DNA of 64,000 nt from Cytophagaceae bacterium. GTDB taxonomy: Bacteria > Bacteroidota > Bacteroidia > Cytophagales > Spirosomataceae. Where the stretch lies: the NCBI GenBank assembly GCA_016722655.1, contig JADKIR010000004.1, forward strand, positions 1,860,001 to 1,924,000, read 5' to 3'. The notes beneath the pieces were generated by a model. The model did no database searches and had not been told where the DNA came from. It saw only the letters and a program-made list of their open reading frames with translations. The position numbers and the translations under genes are program-made. Positions 35,019-43,921 of the stretch are shown piece after piece; within the stretch, counting starts at the first letter, position 1; each line of letters begins with the position of its first letter.

Positions 35019-36047
35019 TTATTTTCCTGAGTAGTAAGCAAGTGCTTTTTTCATGTCAGTTTTTGAAAGTGAAATATCATAAGCACAGTCGCCGATTCCT
35101 TTCAAAATAGATGCCCTGACTAATTTGCCCCGGTTTTTCTTGTCTTGTTGTGTTAATTTTATAATGGTATCAAAATCAGCAGAATCAATATTTACAGTAC
35201 CATAAACTGCATAAATAAACTCCTCAATCTGAGCCAGTTCGTCTTCTTTGAGCATCCCTTTCTGGAATCCAATGTATGCTTCTGCAATCATTCCGGCGGC
35301 AATAGCCTCACCATGCAGCAGCCTTTTTTTGCCTTTATCTAAAAAGAAAGTTTCGATTGCATGCCCGAGCGTATGACCGAAATTCAGGATTTTTCTCAGT
35401 CCTTTTTCAGTTGGGTCAGCTGTCACAACTTTTTTCTTAATTTCTACCGAATGCTGTATCAAATCTCCCAGATTTTGTTGATCCAAATCCAGAATCTTGA
35501 TTTCTTTCCACTTGGCGGCATCCTGAATCAGGCAATGTTTAATAATTTCCGCAAATCCCGACCTCAACTCTCTTTCGGGCAAAGACTTAAGAAATTCTTT
35601 ATCTATCAACACGGCATTTGGCAACGTAAAAACTCCCAAATGGTTTTTAAATCCTTGAAAATCAATGCCTAATTTACCTCCTACGCTGGCATCTACCTGC
35701 GAAAGTAAGGTGGTCGGAATCTGTATGAAATCAATGCCTCTCTTATAAGTTGCTGCACAAAAGCCACCCATATCACCAATCACACCACCACCAAGATTGA
35801 CCAAAAGTGAATGCCTGTCAAGTTCATTTTCAGTCATTTGTTCCCAGATATATGAACAAGTTTCAAGATTTTTGTTTTCCTCTCCCGCTTTTATCTGAAT
35901 TACTTTATGGGCAGGAAGCAAGGGCTTAACTGATTCATAGCAATGTTTTTTGGTATTTTGATCAACCAAAACCATCACTTTGGAATAATTTTTATCGCTT
36001 AAATATTGGCTTAGCGTTTCGGAGATTGGCCCGATTTGTACAGACAT
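35019..36047 (-). CDS. aroB: 3-dehydroquinate synthase
   Basis: A 342-residue cytosolic enzyme of the shikimate pathway, converting DAHP to 3-dehydroquinate with NAD and a divalent metal. Diagnostic segments: NLGGGVIGDMGGFCAATYKRGIDFIQIPTTLLSQVDASVGGKLGID (about 83-128), GFAEIIKHCLI, the metal ligand Glu in this helix, and NFGHTLGHAIE (metal His) plus LLHGEAIAAGM. Slightly shorter than the E. coli protein, as usual in Bacteroidota. Own -7 element 20 bp upstream. Confidence 0.95.
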   Translation of the reverse strand: MSVQIGPISETLSQYLSDKNYSKVMVLVDQNTKKHCYESVKPLLPAHKVIQIKAGEENKNLETCSYIWEQMTENELDRHSLLVNLGGGVIGDMGGFCAATYKRGIDFIQIPTTLLSQVDASVGGKLGIDFQGFKNHLGVFTLPNAVLIDKEFLKSLPERELRSGFAEIIKHCLIQDAAKWKEIKILDLDQQNLGDLIQHSVEIKKKVVTADPTEKGLRKILNFGHTLGHAIETFFLDKGKKRLLHGEAIAAGMIAEAYIGFQKGMLKEDELAQIEEFIYAVYGTVNIDSADFDTIIKLTQQDKKNRGKLVRASILKGIGDCAYDISLSKTDMKKALAYYSGK

Positions 36048-36066
36048 TTTCTTAGATTTTGAAATG

Positions 36067-36074
36067 CAAAATTA
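36067..36074 (-). promoter_or_regulatory. Predicted -7 element for aroB
   Basis: Reads TAATTTTG on the minus strand, exact TAnnTTTG, 19 bp upstream of the aroB ATG. Confidence 0.6.
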
Positions 36075-36154
36075 CGCTTTTAAGCTGTAAAATGTAAGAA
36101 AATATTGCAAACTCAAATATTCAGAATTTGCTGACCAATAATTTTTGCAGATGA

Positions 36155-38260
36155 TTAGTAAAAAAACACCTCATCAATGAAAAACCAGCCTTTATCTCCT
36201 TTGCCGGGATGCCATGCGGGAAGTTTTGAAACAGGATGAGCCACAATTTTCACTTCACTGATTTCAGTCCCTGTCATACTCAAATCAATTCCTTTTGCTG
36301 CCTGGCTGCCCATTTTTTTCAAAGGATCAGGAATGACTTTCTTTAGTAAAATCCAGCTTTTACCTTTTTGTCGATAAAATACTTCGACCCACTCCGGGGG
36401 CATGATGTAAGAATCAGGTTTTTCGGAATAGCTGATGGTCATCCCGGTGGCCTTTGTGGATTTTTCGAAATAAATTATACTTTCAAAATCTTTTCCCCGA
36501 TAACCCAGCCAGTTTTCATCTTTAAAATTGGTGACATCACCCAATTTGCTATTGATTAGATTTATCCCTCCTTTTCCTTGATATTGGGGGTCAGGTTGAG
36601 TAATCAATTCGGCTTTCTGAGCTTTTATGCCTGACTTATAAAAAGTAAAAGTTTTAGCCTCAGATGCCAGCCAACCCTCTTTGGTGGCCAAAACATTAAT
36701 TTTAGTGTATTTGGAAAGCCTGATGGGAGTTTTATATTCCTGTGCCTTCAACGTATCAGGCTGAGAGCCATCAATGGTATATCTGAGCGTAACTTTGGGA
36801 AGAGAATGCTTGAATTTTATCTCAGTTTGGTCATTGATAATCAGACTTTCATTGACCAATGAAGGAGGGTTTAATCTTAGTTTTTCCGAAGGATTGGGCA
36901 CAAAACCTGTATAAACCAGCAATCCATTTTTTTGGAGATTTTGAGCTTCTGAACTTGTAATTTTTGTCTCCCATAAATACAACTCCTTCAATGATTTCAA
37001 AGGCAGCAATTTGGATAGCTCATTCAAACTGATTTTTGTATTGGAAAGAGCCAGATGATTGAGATTTTTGCAGTTTCTAAGCTTTTCAATACCTTTTCCA
37101 CTAATATTGGTCTGATTAAGGGTTACTTTTTCGAGGTTGGAAAATTTGGCAAGAATATCAAAAACTTCATCCCCAACTGGCATTTTGGCTAAATTAATAC
37201 CCACCAATTGTCCCTTTGCTTTTTCTAAGTTTTTAAGGGTATTCAGGTCAAATTTTGAGTTAACAAAAAAATCGGCCATCAAAGCAGGTGAACCATTTGC
37301 GATGGGTTCAACTGTACAAAAAGGTGTATTTAATTTTTCTATATCCGACTCCGATAGGGCTTTGAAATCATAAACTTTTTCAGGAGCCTCTAAGTTGCTT
37401 TTCCATTTAAAAAAAAATGAATTGGGGGTTAATTGGCTAATTTTCAAAGTGTAGTTTGTCCCTTCTTTGATCCAATTTTTTAGTATTTCAATTTCTTCTT
37501 TTGTCAATTGGGGTTTCCCTTTGGGAGCCATGTGCTTTTTATCTTCTTCGGGCAAAGCAATCCTTTTCAAAATATGACTATTAGTGGTATCGGCGGCAAC
37601 CCACAATTTACCATTTTTCCCGCCTTTCTTAATGGATTCTATGCTTGTTACATCCAGTTTTCCCTTAGCTTTTTGTGGATTATGGCAGCTTTTGCACTTA
37701 TTCTGTAAAATAGGATTCACCAACTTCCCAAAAACCGTATCATTATGTGTATTTTTTTCAGATTTGAAGCTCAAAAAATCTTCTCCATGGGTTATACTTC
37801 CTCCCAAATGCCCGACAACGGCCATTAGTCCAAAAACTAAAATTCCGGACCATAGGCTAAGCTTGGGATTATCTGTTATGTTTTTTCTAAATTCATAAAG
37901 CATATATGATAACACGCTTACTATCAGTCCTGTGGTTTTATGATACTTGAGTTGTGTTATCTCATAATCTCCTCCAAATGAAAGCAAAAAGCCAGAAAAA
38001 GTGGTCACAGCAGCCGAAAACGCCAGGATTAAAAGAAGATATTCAAATATTATTTCAGAAGATGCCTTTTCGATATTGGAACGAACAAGAAAAAATAAAG
38101 GTATAGCAACCGCAAAGCCTATAGGCAAATGCAGAATGAGCGGGTGGAACTTCCCTGCATAATTTAACCAATCAGGAGATTGTACTTTTTCCTGGAAAAT
38201 AAAAAATAAAACACCGATGACGTTAAGCCCTAAAGTCAGCAGAGAGAGAATTCTTTTCAT
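36155..38260 (-). CDS. Membrane-anchored cytochrome/LRR/chitobiase-domain protein of planctomycete type
   Basis: A 701-residue mosaic. About five membrane spans come first, including a DUF2231-like FHPLILHLPIGFAV. Then follows a planctomycete-type cytochrome domain with the heme motif CKSCH (about residue 190) and a MAPKGKPQL segment that may supply the axial Met (about 243). Next are short leucine-rich repeats (about 340-440: LEKVTLNQTNISGKGIEKL, LNHLALSNTKI), a chitobiase C-terminal-like domain (LRYTIDGSQPDT, about 480-550) and a discoidin-like end. So a heme centre outside the membrane is joined to protein- and carbohydrate-binding modules. It follows the DUF1501 gene by 1 bp in one operon. 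Function unknown. Confidence 0.8.
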   Translation of the reverse strand: MKRILSLLTLGLNVIGVLFFIFQEKVQSPDWLNYAGKFHPLILHLPIGFAVAIPLFFLVRSNIEKASSEIIFEYLLLILAFSAAVTTFSGFLLSFGGDYEITQLKYHKTTGLIVSVLSYMLYEFRKNITDNPKLSLWSGILVFGLMAVVGHLGGSITHGEDFLSFKSEKNTHNDTVFGKLVNPILQNKCKSCHNPQKAKGKLDVTSIESIKKGGKNGKLWVAADTTNSHILKRIALPEEDKKHMAPKGKPQLTKEEIEILKNWIKEGTNYTLKISQLTPNSFFFKWKSNLEAPEKVYDFKALSESDIEKLNTPFCTVEPIANGSPALMADFFVNSKFDLNTLKNLEKAKGQLVGINLAKMPVGDEVFDILAKFSNLEKVTLNQTNISGKGIEKLRNCKNLNHLALSNTKISLNELSKLLPLKSLKELYLWETKITSSEAQNLQKNGLLVYTGFVPNPSEKLRLNPPSLVNESLIINDQTEIKFKHSLPKVTLRYTIDGSQPDTLKAQEYKTPIRLSKYTKINVLATKEGWLASEAKTFTFYKSGIKAQKAELITQPDPQYQGKGGINLINSKLGDVTNFKDENWLGYRGKDFESIIYFEKSTKATGMTISYSEKPDSYIMPPEWVEVFYRQKGKSWILLKKVIPDPLKKMGSQAAKGIDLSMTGTEISEVKIVAHPVSKLPAWHPGKGDKGWFFIDEVFFY

Positions 38261-38261
38261 A

Positions 38262-39713
38262 TCAGGCGATGATTCCGGGGACTAATTTGCCAGCAATGTC
38301 GGTCAGGCGATACCTGCGACCAAGGTGTTTATAGTTGAGCATTTCATGATTGAGACCCATCAGATGGAGTACCGTGGCATGAAAATCATGCACATGTACG
38401 GGGTCTTTGATGATATTATAGCCAAAATCGTCAGTCTCACCATACACTATTCCGGGCTTTACCCCACCTCCTGCCATCCAGATACTGTAAGCTCTGGGGT
38501 GATGATCGCGTCCGTAGTTATCTTTTCCGAAAGCTCCCTGTGAGTAGTTGGTACGGCCAAACTCGCCTCCCCATATCACAAGTGTTTCGTCTAACAGGCC
38601 TCTTTGCTTTAAGTCCATCACCAATGCTGCCGATGCTCTGTCCACATCTTCGGCCTGGAGGGGCATCTCACCGGTGAGATTTCCGTGCTGATCCCAACCC
38701 TGATGGTACAATTGAACAAATCGCACCCCAGACTCCGATAATTTTCTGGCCAACAGTGCATTAGCTGCATAAGTGCCAGGCACAAGACAATCGGGCCCAT
38801 ACATTTTTATGATATGATCAGGTTCTTTACTCAGGTCGGTGAGCTCAGGTACGGCGGTCTGCATCCTATAGGCCATTTCATACTGCTTAACTTTGGCCTC
38901 CACCTCAGGATCCTTGTTTTGTTCAAAACCCAAATGGTTGAGTTCTGCCAGTTTATCCAGCATTCTTCTGCGGGCTTCTTTGTCGGTTCCTTCGGGGTTA
39001 TTGAGATATAAAATGGGTTCTTCTCCACTCGAAAAAACTACTCCCTGATGGGTCGAATCCAGGAAGCCGTTGGTCCATAGTTTTGAATAGACCCCTTGAC
39101 CATTGCCTCGTCCTCTTGACAGCAATACACAAAATGCCGGCAAATTTTGATTTTCACTTCCCAGACCATAGCTTAGCCATGCACCCATGCTGGGGCGATT
39201 TCCCACCTGAGCACCGGTCTGTAAAAAAGTAAGTGCTGGATCATGATTAATAGCCTCGGTATTCATTGTTTTTACGATACAAATATCATCGGCGATTTTT
39301 GCAATATTGGGGAAAAGTTCACTTATCCAGGCTCCTGATTTTCCATGCTGATTAAACTTAAAATAAGAACCTACCAACGGAAAATTCTTTTGTCCGGAAG
39401 TCATACCTGTTAACCGCTGGCCGTTTCTGATGGATTCAGGTAAATCTTGCCCGGCCATTTTGTTGAGAAGTGGCTTGTAGTCAAAACTTTCGAGCTGAGA
39501 AGGAGCCCCATTTTGAAACAAATAGATGATTCTTTTTGCCTTTGGAGCAAAATGCGGTAAGCCCACCGGAAATGCACTTGAAGTTTCCCCTGACCCAAAT
39601 AAATCCGGCATTAAAAGTGAACCAAGGGCCGCAGAGCCCAGACCCACTGCCGCTTTGCCCAGAAAGTGCCTGCGGGTAATATTCAGCCGGTTTTTCAAAA
39701 ATTCATTTTCCAT
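38262..39713 (-). CDS. DUF1501 protein, planctomycete type, Tat signal
   Basis: A 483-residue DUF1501 protein. The Tat signal is LNITRRHFLGKAAVGLGSAAL, starting after an unusually long N-region (TRRHFLG at residues 13-19). Family features: RIIYLFQNGAPSQLESFDYKP, AWLSYGLGSENQNLPAF, VRFVQLYHQGWDQHGNL, LVIWGGEFGRTNYSQG, NYGRDHHPRAYSIWMAGGGVKPGIVYGETDD and the end DFHATVLHLMGLNHEMLNYKHLGRRYRLTD. Unlike the other two DUF1501 proteins in the window it has no T9SS domain. It lies between a PSCyt1/DUF1549/DUF1553 gene (3 bp upstream) and the membrane cytochrome gene, the standard planctomycete arrangement. Confidence 0.92.
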   Translation of the reverse strand: MENEFLKNRLNITRRHFLGKAAVGLGSAALGSLLMPDLFGSGETSSAFPVGLPHFAPKAKRIIYLFQNGAPSQLESFDYKPLLNKMAGQDLPESIRNGQRLTGMTSGQKNFPLVGSYFKFNQHGKSGAWISELFPNIAKIADDICIVKTMNTEAINHDPALTFLQTGAQVGNRPSMGAWLSYGLGSENQNLPAFCVLLSRGRGNGQGVYSKLWTNGFLDSTHQGVVFSSGEEPILYLNNPEGTDKEARRRMLDKLAELNHLGFEQNKDPEVEAKVKQYEMAYRMQTAVPELTDLSKEPDHIIKMYGPDCLVPGTYAANALLARKLSESGVRFVQLYHQGWDQHGNLTGEMPLQAEDVDRASAALVMDLKQRGLLDETLVIWGGEFGRTNYSQGAFGKDNYGRDHHPRAYSIWMAGGGVKPGIVYGETDDFGYNIIKDPVHVHDFHATVLHLMGLNHEMLNYKHLGRRYRLTDIAGKLVPGIIA

Positions 39714-39716
39714 AAT

Positions 39717-42035
39717 TTAGATTCTGATCAGGGTTTCTTCCATATTATAAATCATCTGATAGGTTTGTAAAAGTGCGGCCAGTTCAATATTGTTTTTTAC
39801 CGATTTGTTCTCGTATTCTCCTATCTTTTTCAGGGCTTCTATTTTCTTTGGATTTTTCTGAAAATATTTCATTTCGTCTTCGAAATAAGCCTTTAATATC
39901 TTCAGTTCATCACTGGAGGGTTTTCTACATACAATTTTCCTGAAACCATCAGTAAGAGCCTTATCGATAGTTTTTTTATTCAATAATTCAGACTGAGCCA
40001 TTACCCTGGAGCTTTCCAGTACGTGCGGGTCGTTGAGCATGGCCAATGCCTGCAAGGGGGTATTGGTCCGGCCTCTTTGCACCTCACATTGGTCGCGGTT
40101 ACTGGCGTCAAAAATAAGCATCGATGGCGGTGGCACGGTACGTTTTATAAAAACATACATACCCCTTCGATACAATTCTTTTCCATGATCCTGAACATAT
40201 CTGGCTAGGGTGCCTCTTCCCGAAGTAGCCACTTCCCAGAGGCCTTTCGGCTGATAAGGTTTCACACTTGGACCTCCTATTTCCTGATTCAATAAGTCGG
40301 AAGTAGCCAGCACATGATCCCTGACGATTTCTGCAGGAAATCGTAACCTGGACATTCTCGACAAATATTTATTTTCAGGGTCGGTTTTGAGGTGTTTTTC
40401 AGTTACAGTGGATGACTGTCTGTAGGTGGCCGACATCACGATTTGTTTAACAAGTCTTTTCATGTTCCATCCATTTTCTCTGAAGTCAACCGATAACCAA
40501 TCCAAGAGTTCAGGATGAGTTGGCAGCTCTCCCTGCATTCCAAAATCACCCAGAGTTTTTACTATGCCTCTTCCAAAAAACTGCTCCCAAATTCTGTTCA
40601 CAAAAACCCTTGAGGTCAGTGGATTTTGCGGATCAAACATCCATAGAGTCAGTCCCAAGCGATTTTTTTCAAATCCTCTGAATGGCATAATGGCTGCCGG
40701 TGGTCCAAAATCTACCACCTTTCCGTGGGCATCATAATTGCCTCTCTCCAGTAAATAGGTAGGTCTTATTTTTGAAGAATCTTTCATGACCATCACATCC
40801 AGCCGGGCAGTATCTTTTTTATTGATAAATTTAAAAATGCTTTTTATGTCTTCATCTTTGATTCGCATATTGGGTGGATCGGCAAATGAAGCATCTATAG
40901 TACCGAAGAGGCCTTTTTCGGGCACCTGATTAAAAAAAGCAAAGGTGCCAAAATATTCTTCCTGACTTATTGGGTCAAACTTATGACTGTGGCATTTGGA
41001 ACATTCCAATGTAAGAGCCAGCATTGATTTCCCAAAAGTATTGGTACGGTCGGTCACATACTCTACCCTATATTCTTCATCAATTACTCCACCCTCCTGT
41101 GTGATTTTATGGTTGCGGTTAAAACCCGTGGCTAGTATCATTTCTTTGGCTTTTGGGTGCCCCTTCATTTTCTCGGCAAGAATATCACCCGCCAGCTGCC
41201 AGGTTATGAATTTTTTGTAAGAATAATTGGAATTGAAAGCATGAATAACCCAGTCTCTCCATGGCCACATAGTACGCAGGCCATCATCCTGATACCCATG
41301 AGAATCGGCATAACGAGCCACATCCAGCCAGTTTATGGCCATTTTTTCTCCAAAATGTTTATCAGACAAAAGTCTGTTTACCACATTTTCATAGGCCTGC
41401 GGGCTTTCGTCTTTTAAAAATGCCTCCTGCATTTCGATGGTCGGTGGTAAGCCAGTCAGATCAAAACTCAGTCTCTTTAGCAACGTTTCTTTTCCCGCTT
41501 CTTCAGATGGCTTCAACCCTGCAGATTTCATTTTATCATAAATGAAGTTGTCAATTGGATTTCTAACCCATTCCTCGTTAGCTTCGGGCAACTTTGATTT
41601 TTCAGGTTTTAGGAAAGACCAGTGTTTTTTGATAGGAGCTCCCTGCTCAATCCATTTTTTAATAATTTTTATTTCCTCCTCGTTAAGGCTTAAATTAGAT
41701 GAAGGTGGCGGCATCTTCAAGGAAGTATCTGAAGTGCTGATTCTAAGATAAAGCTCAGAAAGCTCAGGTTTTCCTTTAACAATCACATGAGCATCGGGAT
41801 TATCTTTTAATGCTGCATAAGCCCCATTTTCGGTATCCAGCCTTAAGTCGGCCTCCCTCTTATTGGCATCGGGTCCATGACAATGAAAACACCTGTCTGA
41901 CAAAATCGGACGAATGTGGAAATTATAGTCCACTACGTCAGGCAAACTATGTCCTTCAGAAGTGGTACACTGCATCTGAAAATAGGTCAATGCAATAAGA
42001 AGCCCGGGAATCAGGATTTTTAGCAGTTTTTCCAT
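39717..42035 (-). CDS. PSCyt1-DUF1549-DUF1553 (PSD1) cytochrome-type protein
   Basis: A 772-residue exported protein. A hydrophobic leader (to about 23) precedes the planctomycete cytochrome domain with CFHCH (C49, C52, H53) in DYNFHIRPILSDRCFHCHGPD. The DUF1549 domain starts near 160 (NPIDNFIYDKMKSAGLKPSEEA, SFDLTGLPPT, INWLDVARYADSHGYQ) and holds a second heme-type motif CSKCH in LECSKCHSHKFDPISQEEY. DUF1553 closes the protein (NPLTSRVFVNRIWEQFFGRGIVKTLGDFG, TNTPLQALAMLNDPHVLESSR). First gene of the three-gene operon. These domains abound in Planctomycetes; their reaction is unknown, although electron transfer in polysaccharide metabolism has been suggested. Confidence 0.93.
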   Translation of the reverse strand: MEKLLKILIPGLLIALTYFQMQCTTSEGHSLPDVVDYNFHIRPILSDRCFHCHGPDANKREADLRLDTENGAYAALKDNPDAHVIVKGKPELSELYLRISTSDTSLKMPPPSSNLSLNEEEIKIIKKWIEQGAPIKKHWSFLKPEKSKLPEANEEWVRNPIDNFIYDKMKSAGLKPSEEAGKETLLKRLSFDLTGLPPTIEMQEAFLKDESPQAYENVVNRLLSDKHFGEKMAINWLDVARYADSHGYQDDGLRTMWPWRDWVIHAFNSNYSYKKFITWQLAGDILAEKMKGHPKAKEMILATGFNRNHKITQEGGVIDEEYRVEYVTDRTNTFGKSMLALTLECSKCHSHKFDPISQEEYFGTFAFFNQVPEKGLFGTIDASFADPPNMRIKDEDIKSIFKFINKKDTARLDVMVMKDSSKIRPTYLLERGNYDAHGKVVDFGPPAAIMPFRGFEKNRLGLTLWMFDPQNPLTSRVFVNRIWEQFFGRGIVKTLGDFGMQGELPTHPELLDWLSVDFRENGWNMKRLVKQIVMSATYRQSSTVTEKHLKTDPENKYLSRMSRLRFPAEIVRDHVLATSDLLNQEIGGPSVKPYQPKGLWEVATSGRGTLARYVQDHGKELYRRGMYVFIKRTVPPPSMLIFDASNRDQCEVQRGRTNTPLQALAMLNDPHVLESSRVMAQSELLNKKTIDKALTDGFRKIVCRKPSSDELKILKAYFEDEMKYFQKNPKKIEALKKIGEYENKSVKNNIELAALLQTYQMIYNMEETLIRI

Positions 42036-42208
42036 TAATAGGGTTTAGAATTGTATATCTTAACAATATTAATAAAACTTCTATATTTAATAAAATTTTT
42101 TATTAAATAAATTCAATTTCTAGCCGGATTTTATTTCATGGAAATTTAATAAGGTCTGGAAAAACTATCCGGAACCCATTTTTGAAAACAGATTTTTGAT
42201 TTTATTTT

Positions 42209-42294
42209 TTGTAATCTGAAAGTGAAAGTTTCAATTTGCAAGAATTTCACTCAAAATATTGTAATTTGAAAGTGAAAGTTTCAATTTGCAAGAA
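42209..42294 (+). repeat. Two 36-bp direct repeats 50 bp apart upstream of the DUF4143 ATPase gene
   Basis: Units at 42209-42244 and 42259-42294 are identical except at one base (42215 C, 42265 T). Each begins TTGTAAT, contains TGAAAGTGAAAGTTTCA and ends TTTGCAAGAA. The second unit ends 8 bp before the -7 element of the ATPase gene, so a regulatory (operator) role is likely. The rest of the gap 42036-42208 is AT-rich without a visible gene. Confidence 0.8.
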
Positions 42295-42301
42295 AAAATC
42301 A

Positions 42302-42309
42302 TATATTTG
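42302..42309 (+). promoter_or_regulatory. Predicted -7 element for the DUF4143 ATPase gene
   Basis: TATATTTG is an exact TAnnTTTG match, 20 bp before the ATG and directly after the direct repeats. Confidence 0.6.
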
Positions 42310-42329
42310 TTGCAAAAAAATCTGGAAAT

Positions 42330-43511
42330 ATGATTTCGAGAGAATTAGAAAATAGGCTAAAAGATGCATTAAGTAATATTCCCGCGGTGGCTCTTTTGGG
42401 CTCCCGACAGGTTGGAAAAACTACTTTGGCATTAAAGATTGCAGAAAGTTTTACTGCCAAAAAGTCAATCTATCTTGACCTGGAGTCTGATGCTGATCGC
42501 TCAAAACTCCTCGATGCGGAAGCATTTTTAAAGGTACATTTTAACGAACTTATCATTATTGATGAAGTGCAGCAAATGCCTGATCTTTTCAGAACTTTGA
42601 GGGTGATAATCGATCAAAGAAAACGGGCCGGTGAACCCAATGCCCAATTTTTGCTTCTGGGTTCAGCTTCGAGAGATTTGCTTAACCAGAGCTCTGAAAC
42701 GTTGGCTGGTCGTATTTTGTATCTGGAACTGACTCCTTTTTCGATAAAGGAACTTGTTGAAAGTCAAGATTTTAATTTTTCTCTGGAAAAACTTTGGTTA
42801 CGAGGGGGATATCCTGATAGTTTTCTTGCCAATAGCGAAAATGTAAGCTGGGACTGGAGAACCGGCTTTATTTCTACCTATGTGGAAAGAGATATTCCGA
42901 GAGCAGGTCTGGGCATTTCACCATCCAGAATGCGAAATTTTTGGACCATGCTGGCACATCTTCAAGGACAACAACTTAATCTTTCAGCTCTGGGGAAAGG
43001 CCTGGATGTAAGCCATACCACCACCCGAAATTATTTGGATATCTTGACGGAACTGTTTATGGTCAGGCAGTTGCCAACTTGGTCAGGCAATACCAAAAAG
43101 AGATTGGTTAAGTCTCCAAAAGTATATATCAGAGATTCAGGCATACTTCATAGACTTCTTATGATTCAGGACTTCCAGCATCTGTTAGGACACCCGGTTG
43201 TGGGGTATTCATGGGAAGGTTTTGTGATCGAAAATATTTTAAATTCCTTGTCTGATCAATGGCAAGCAAGTTATTATCGCTCGGCAGAACAAACAGAAAT
43301 AGATTTAATTCTGGAAAAAGGTAATGAAATATGGGCAATTGAAATAAAAAGAAATCTCACCCCCAAAGTGCCTGTGGGCTTCATAAGAGCAAGTGAAGAC
43401 ATTAAAGCAACCCGCAAATTTCTCTTGTATAACGGAACGGAGACTTTTCCTATGAATGCTGAAATAGAAGCAATGGGTATTTTGGAGTTTTTGAAATTAA
43501 TTGAAGGATAA
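42330..43511 (+). CDS. AAA_14/DUF4143 ATP-binding protein
   Basis: A 393-residue cytosolic protein. The AAA_14 domain has Walker A in ALLGSRQVGKTTLALKI (about 21-37), Walker B in ELIIIDEVQQMPDLF, and the sensor region FLLLGSASRDLL. The C-terminal DUF4143 domain includes LRGGYPDSFLA, DWRTGFISTYVERDIPRAG, and a PD-(D/E)XK-nuclease-like end: WEGFVIENIL, ASYYRSAEQTEIDLILEKGNEIWAIEIKRN, where E-x-D and E-I-K are the nuclease-type residues. These proteins are common, often multi-copy and of unproven role; some act as accessory or toxin-like elements. Carries its own promoter and operator-like repeats and ends with a terminator, which suits a portable single gene. Confidence 0.9.
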   Translation: MISRELENRLKDALSNIPAVALLGSRQVGKTTLALKIAESFTAKKSIYLDLESDADRSKLLDAEAFLKVHFNELIIIDEVQQMPDLFRTLRVIIDQRKRAGEPNAQFLLLGSASRDLLNQSSETLAGRILYLELTPFSIKELVESQDFNFSLEKLWLRGGYPDSFLANSENVSWDWRTGFISTYVERDIPRAGLGISPSRMRNFWTMLAHLQGQQLNLSALGKGLDVSHTTTRNYLDILTELFMVRQLPTWSGNTKKRLVKSPKVYIRDSGILHRLLMIQDFQHLLGHPVVGYSWEGFVIENILNSLSDQWQASYYRSAEQTEIDLILEKGNEIWAIEIKRNLTPKVPVGFIRASEDIKATRKFLLYNGTETFPMNAEIEAMGILEFLKLIEG

Positions 43512-43514
43512 AAA

Positions 43515-43545
43515 AATTGCGGCCTAAAAAATATGAGCCGCAATT
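43515..43545 (+). terminator. Rho-independent terminator
   Basis: Perfect 9-bp stem AATTGCGGC/GCCGCAATT with a 13-nt loop, starting 4 bp after the ATPase stop; the following sequence is T-rich. Confidence 0.8.
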
Positions 43546-43687
43546 CTGTTCTAATCCCAGTTATTAATTCTTTTATCCTTAAAATAAAAAAACTCATCTA
43601 TATAGACGCATTTCATTCCCATTTCGATGCCTCTGTATATTTTTTTAACATTATTTGTATAAAATTCCCCATTTAAAAAATTTCCCC

Positions 43688-43811
43688 CAATCGTAAATCC
43701 CAAATCGAATCAATCGTAAATTGAGTTAATCGTAAATCCCAAATCGAATTAATCGTCAATCGAATCAATCGTCAATCGAATCAATCGTAAATCAGATCAA
43801 TCAAATAATCG
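43688..43811. repeat. Degenerate AATCG tandem repeat
   Basis: About eight copies of an AATCGTAAATC/AATCGTCAATC core, some with a CCAAATCGAATC extension, at irregular 14-30 bp spacing. This is the only structure seen in the 43546-43921 gap before tldD. No coding potential. Confidence 0.75.
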
Positions 43812-43921
43812 ACCCATTCAGCCCCTTAACCGATAGATTTTCCAAAAATCACAATGGGTGGTTTCATTTTTCAAAAAAAAGAATACTTTTACAAATCTTT
43901 ATTATCATCAAACTAACCCTA

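Noticed and set aside
42209..42294. CRISPR-like repeat pair
   Set aside because: Only two units with a 14-bp gap, directly at a promoter, no cas genes and no spacer of normal length.
43688..43811. Possible CRISPR array
   Set aside because: Units are short, degenerate and irregularly spaced without unique spacers.
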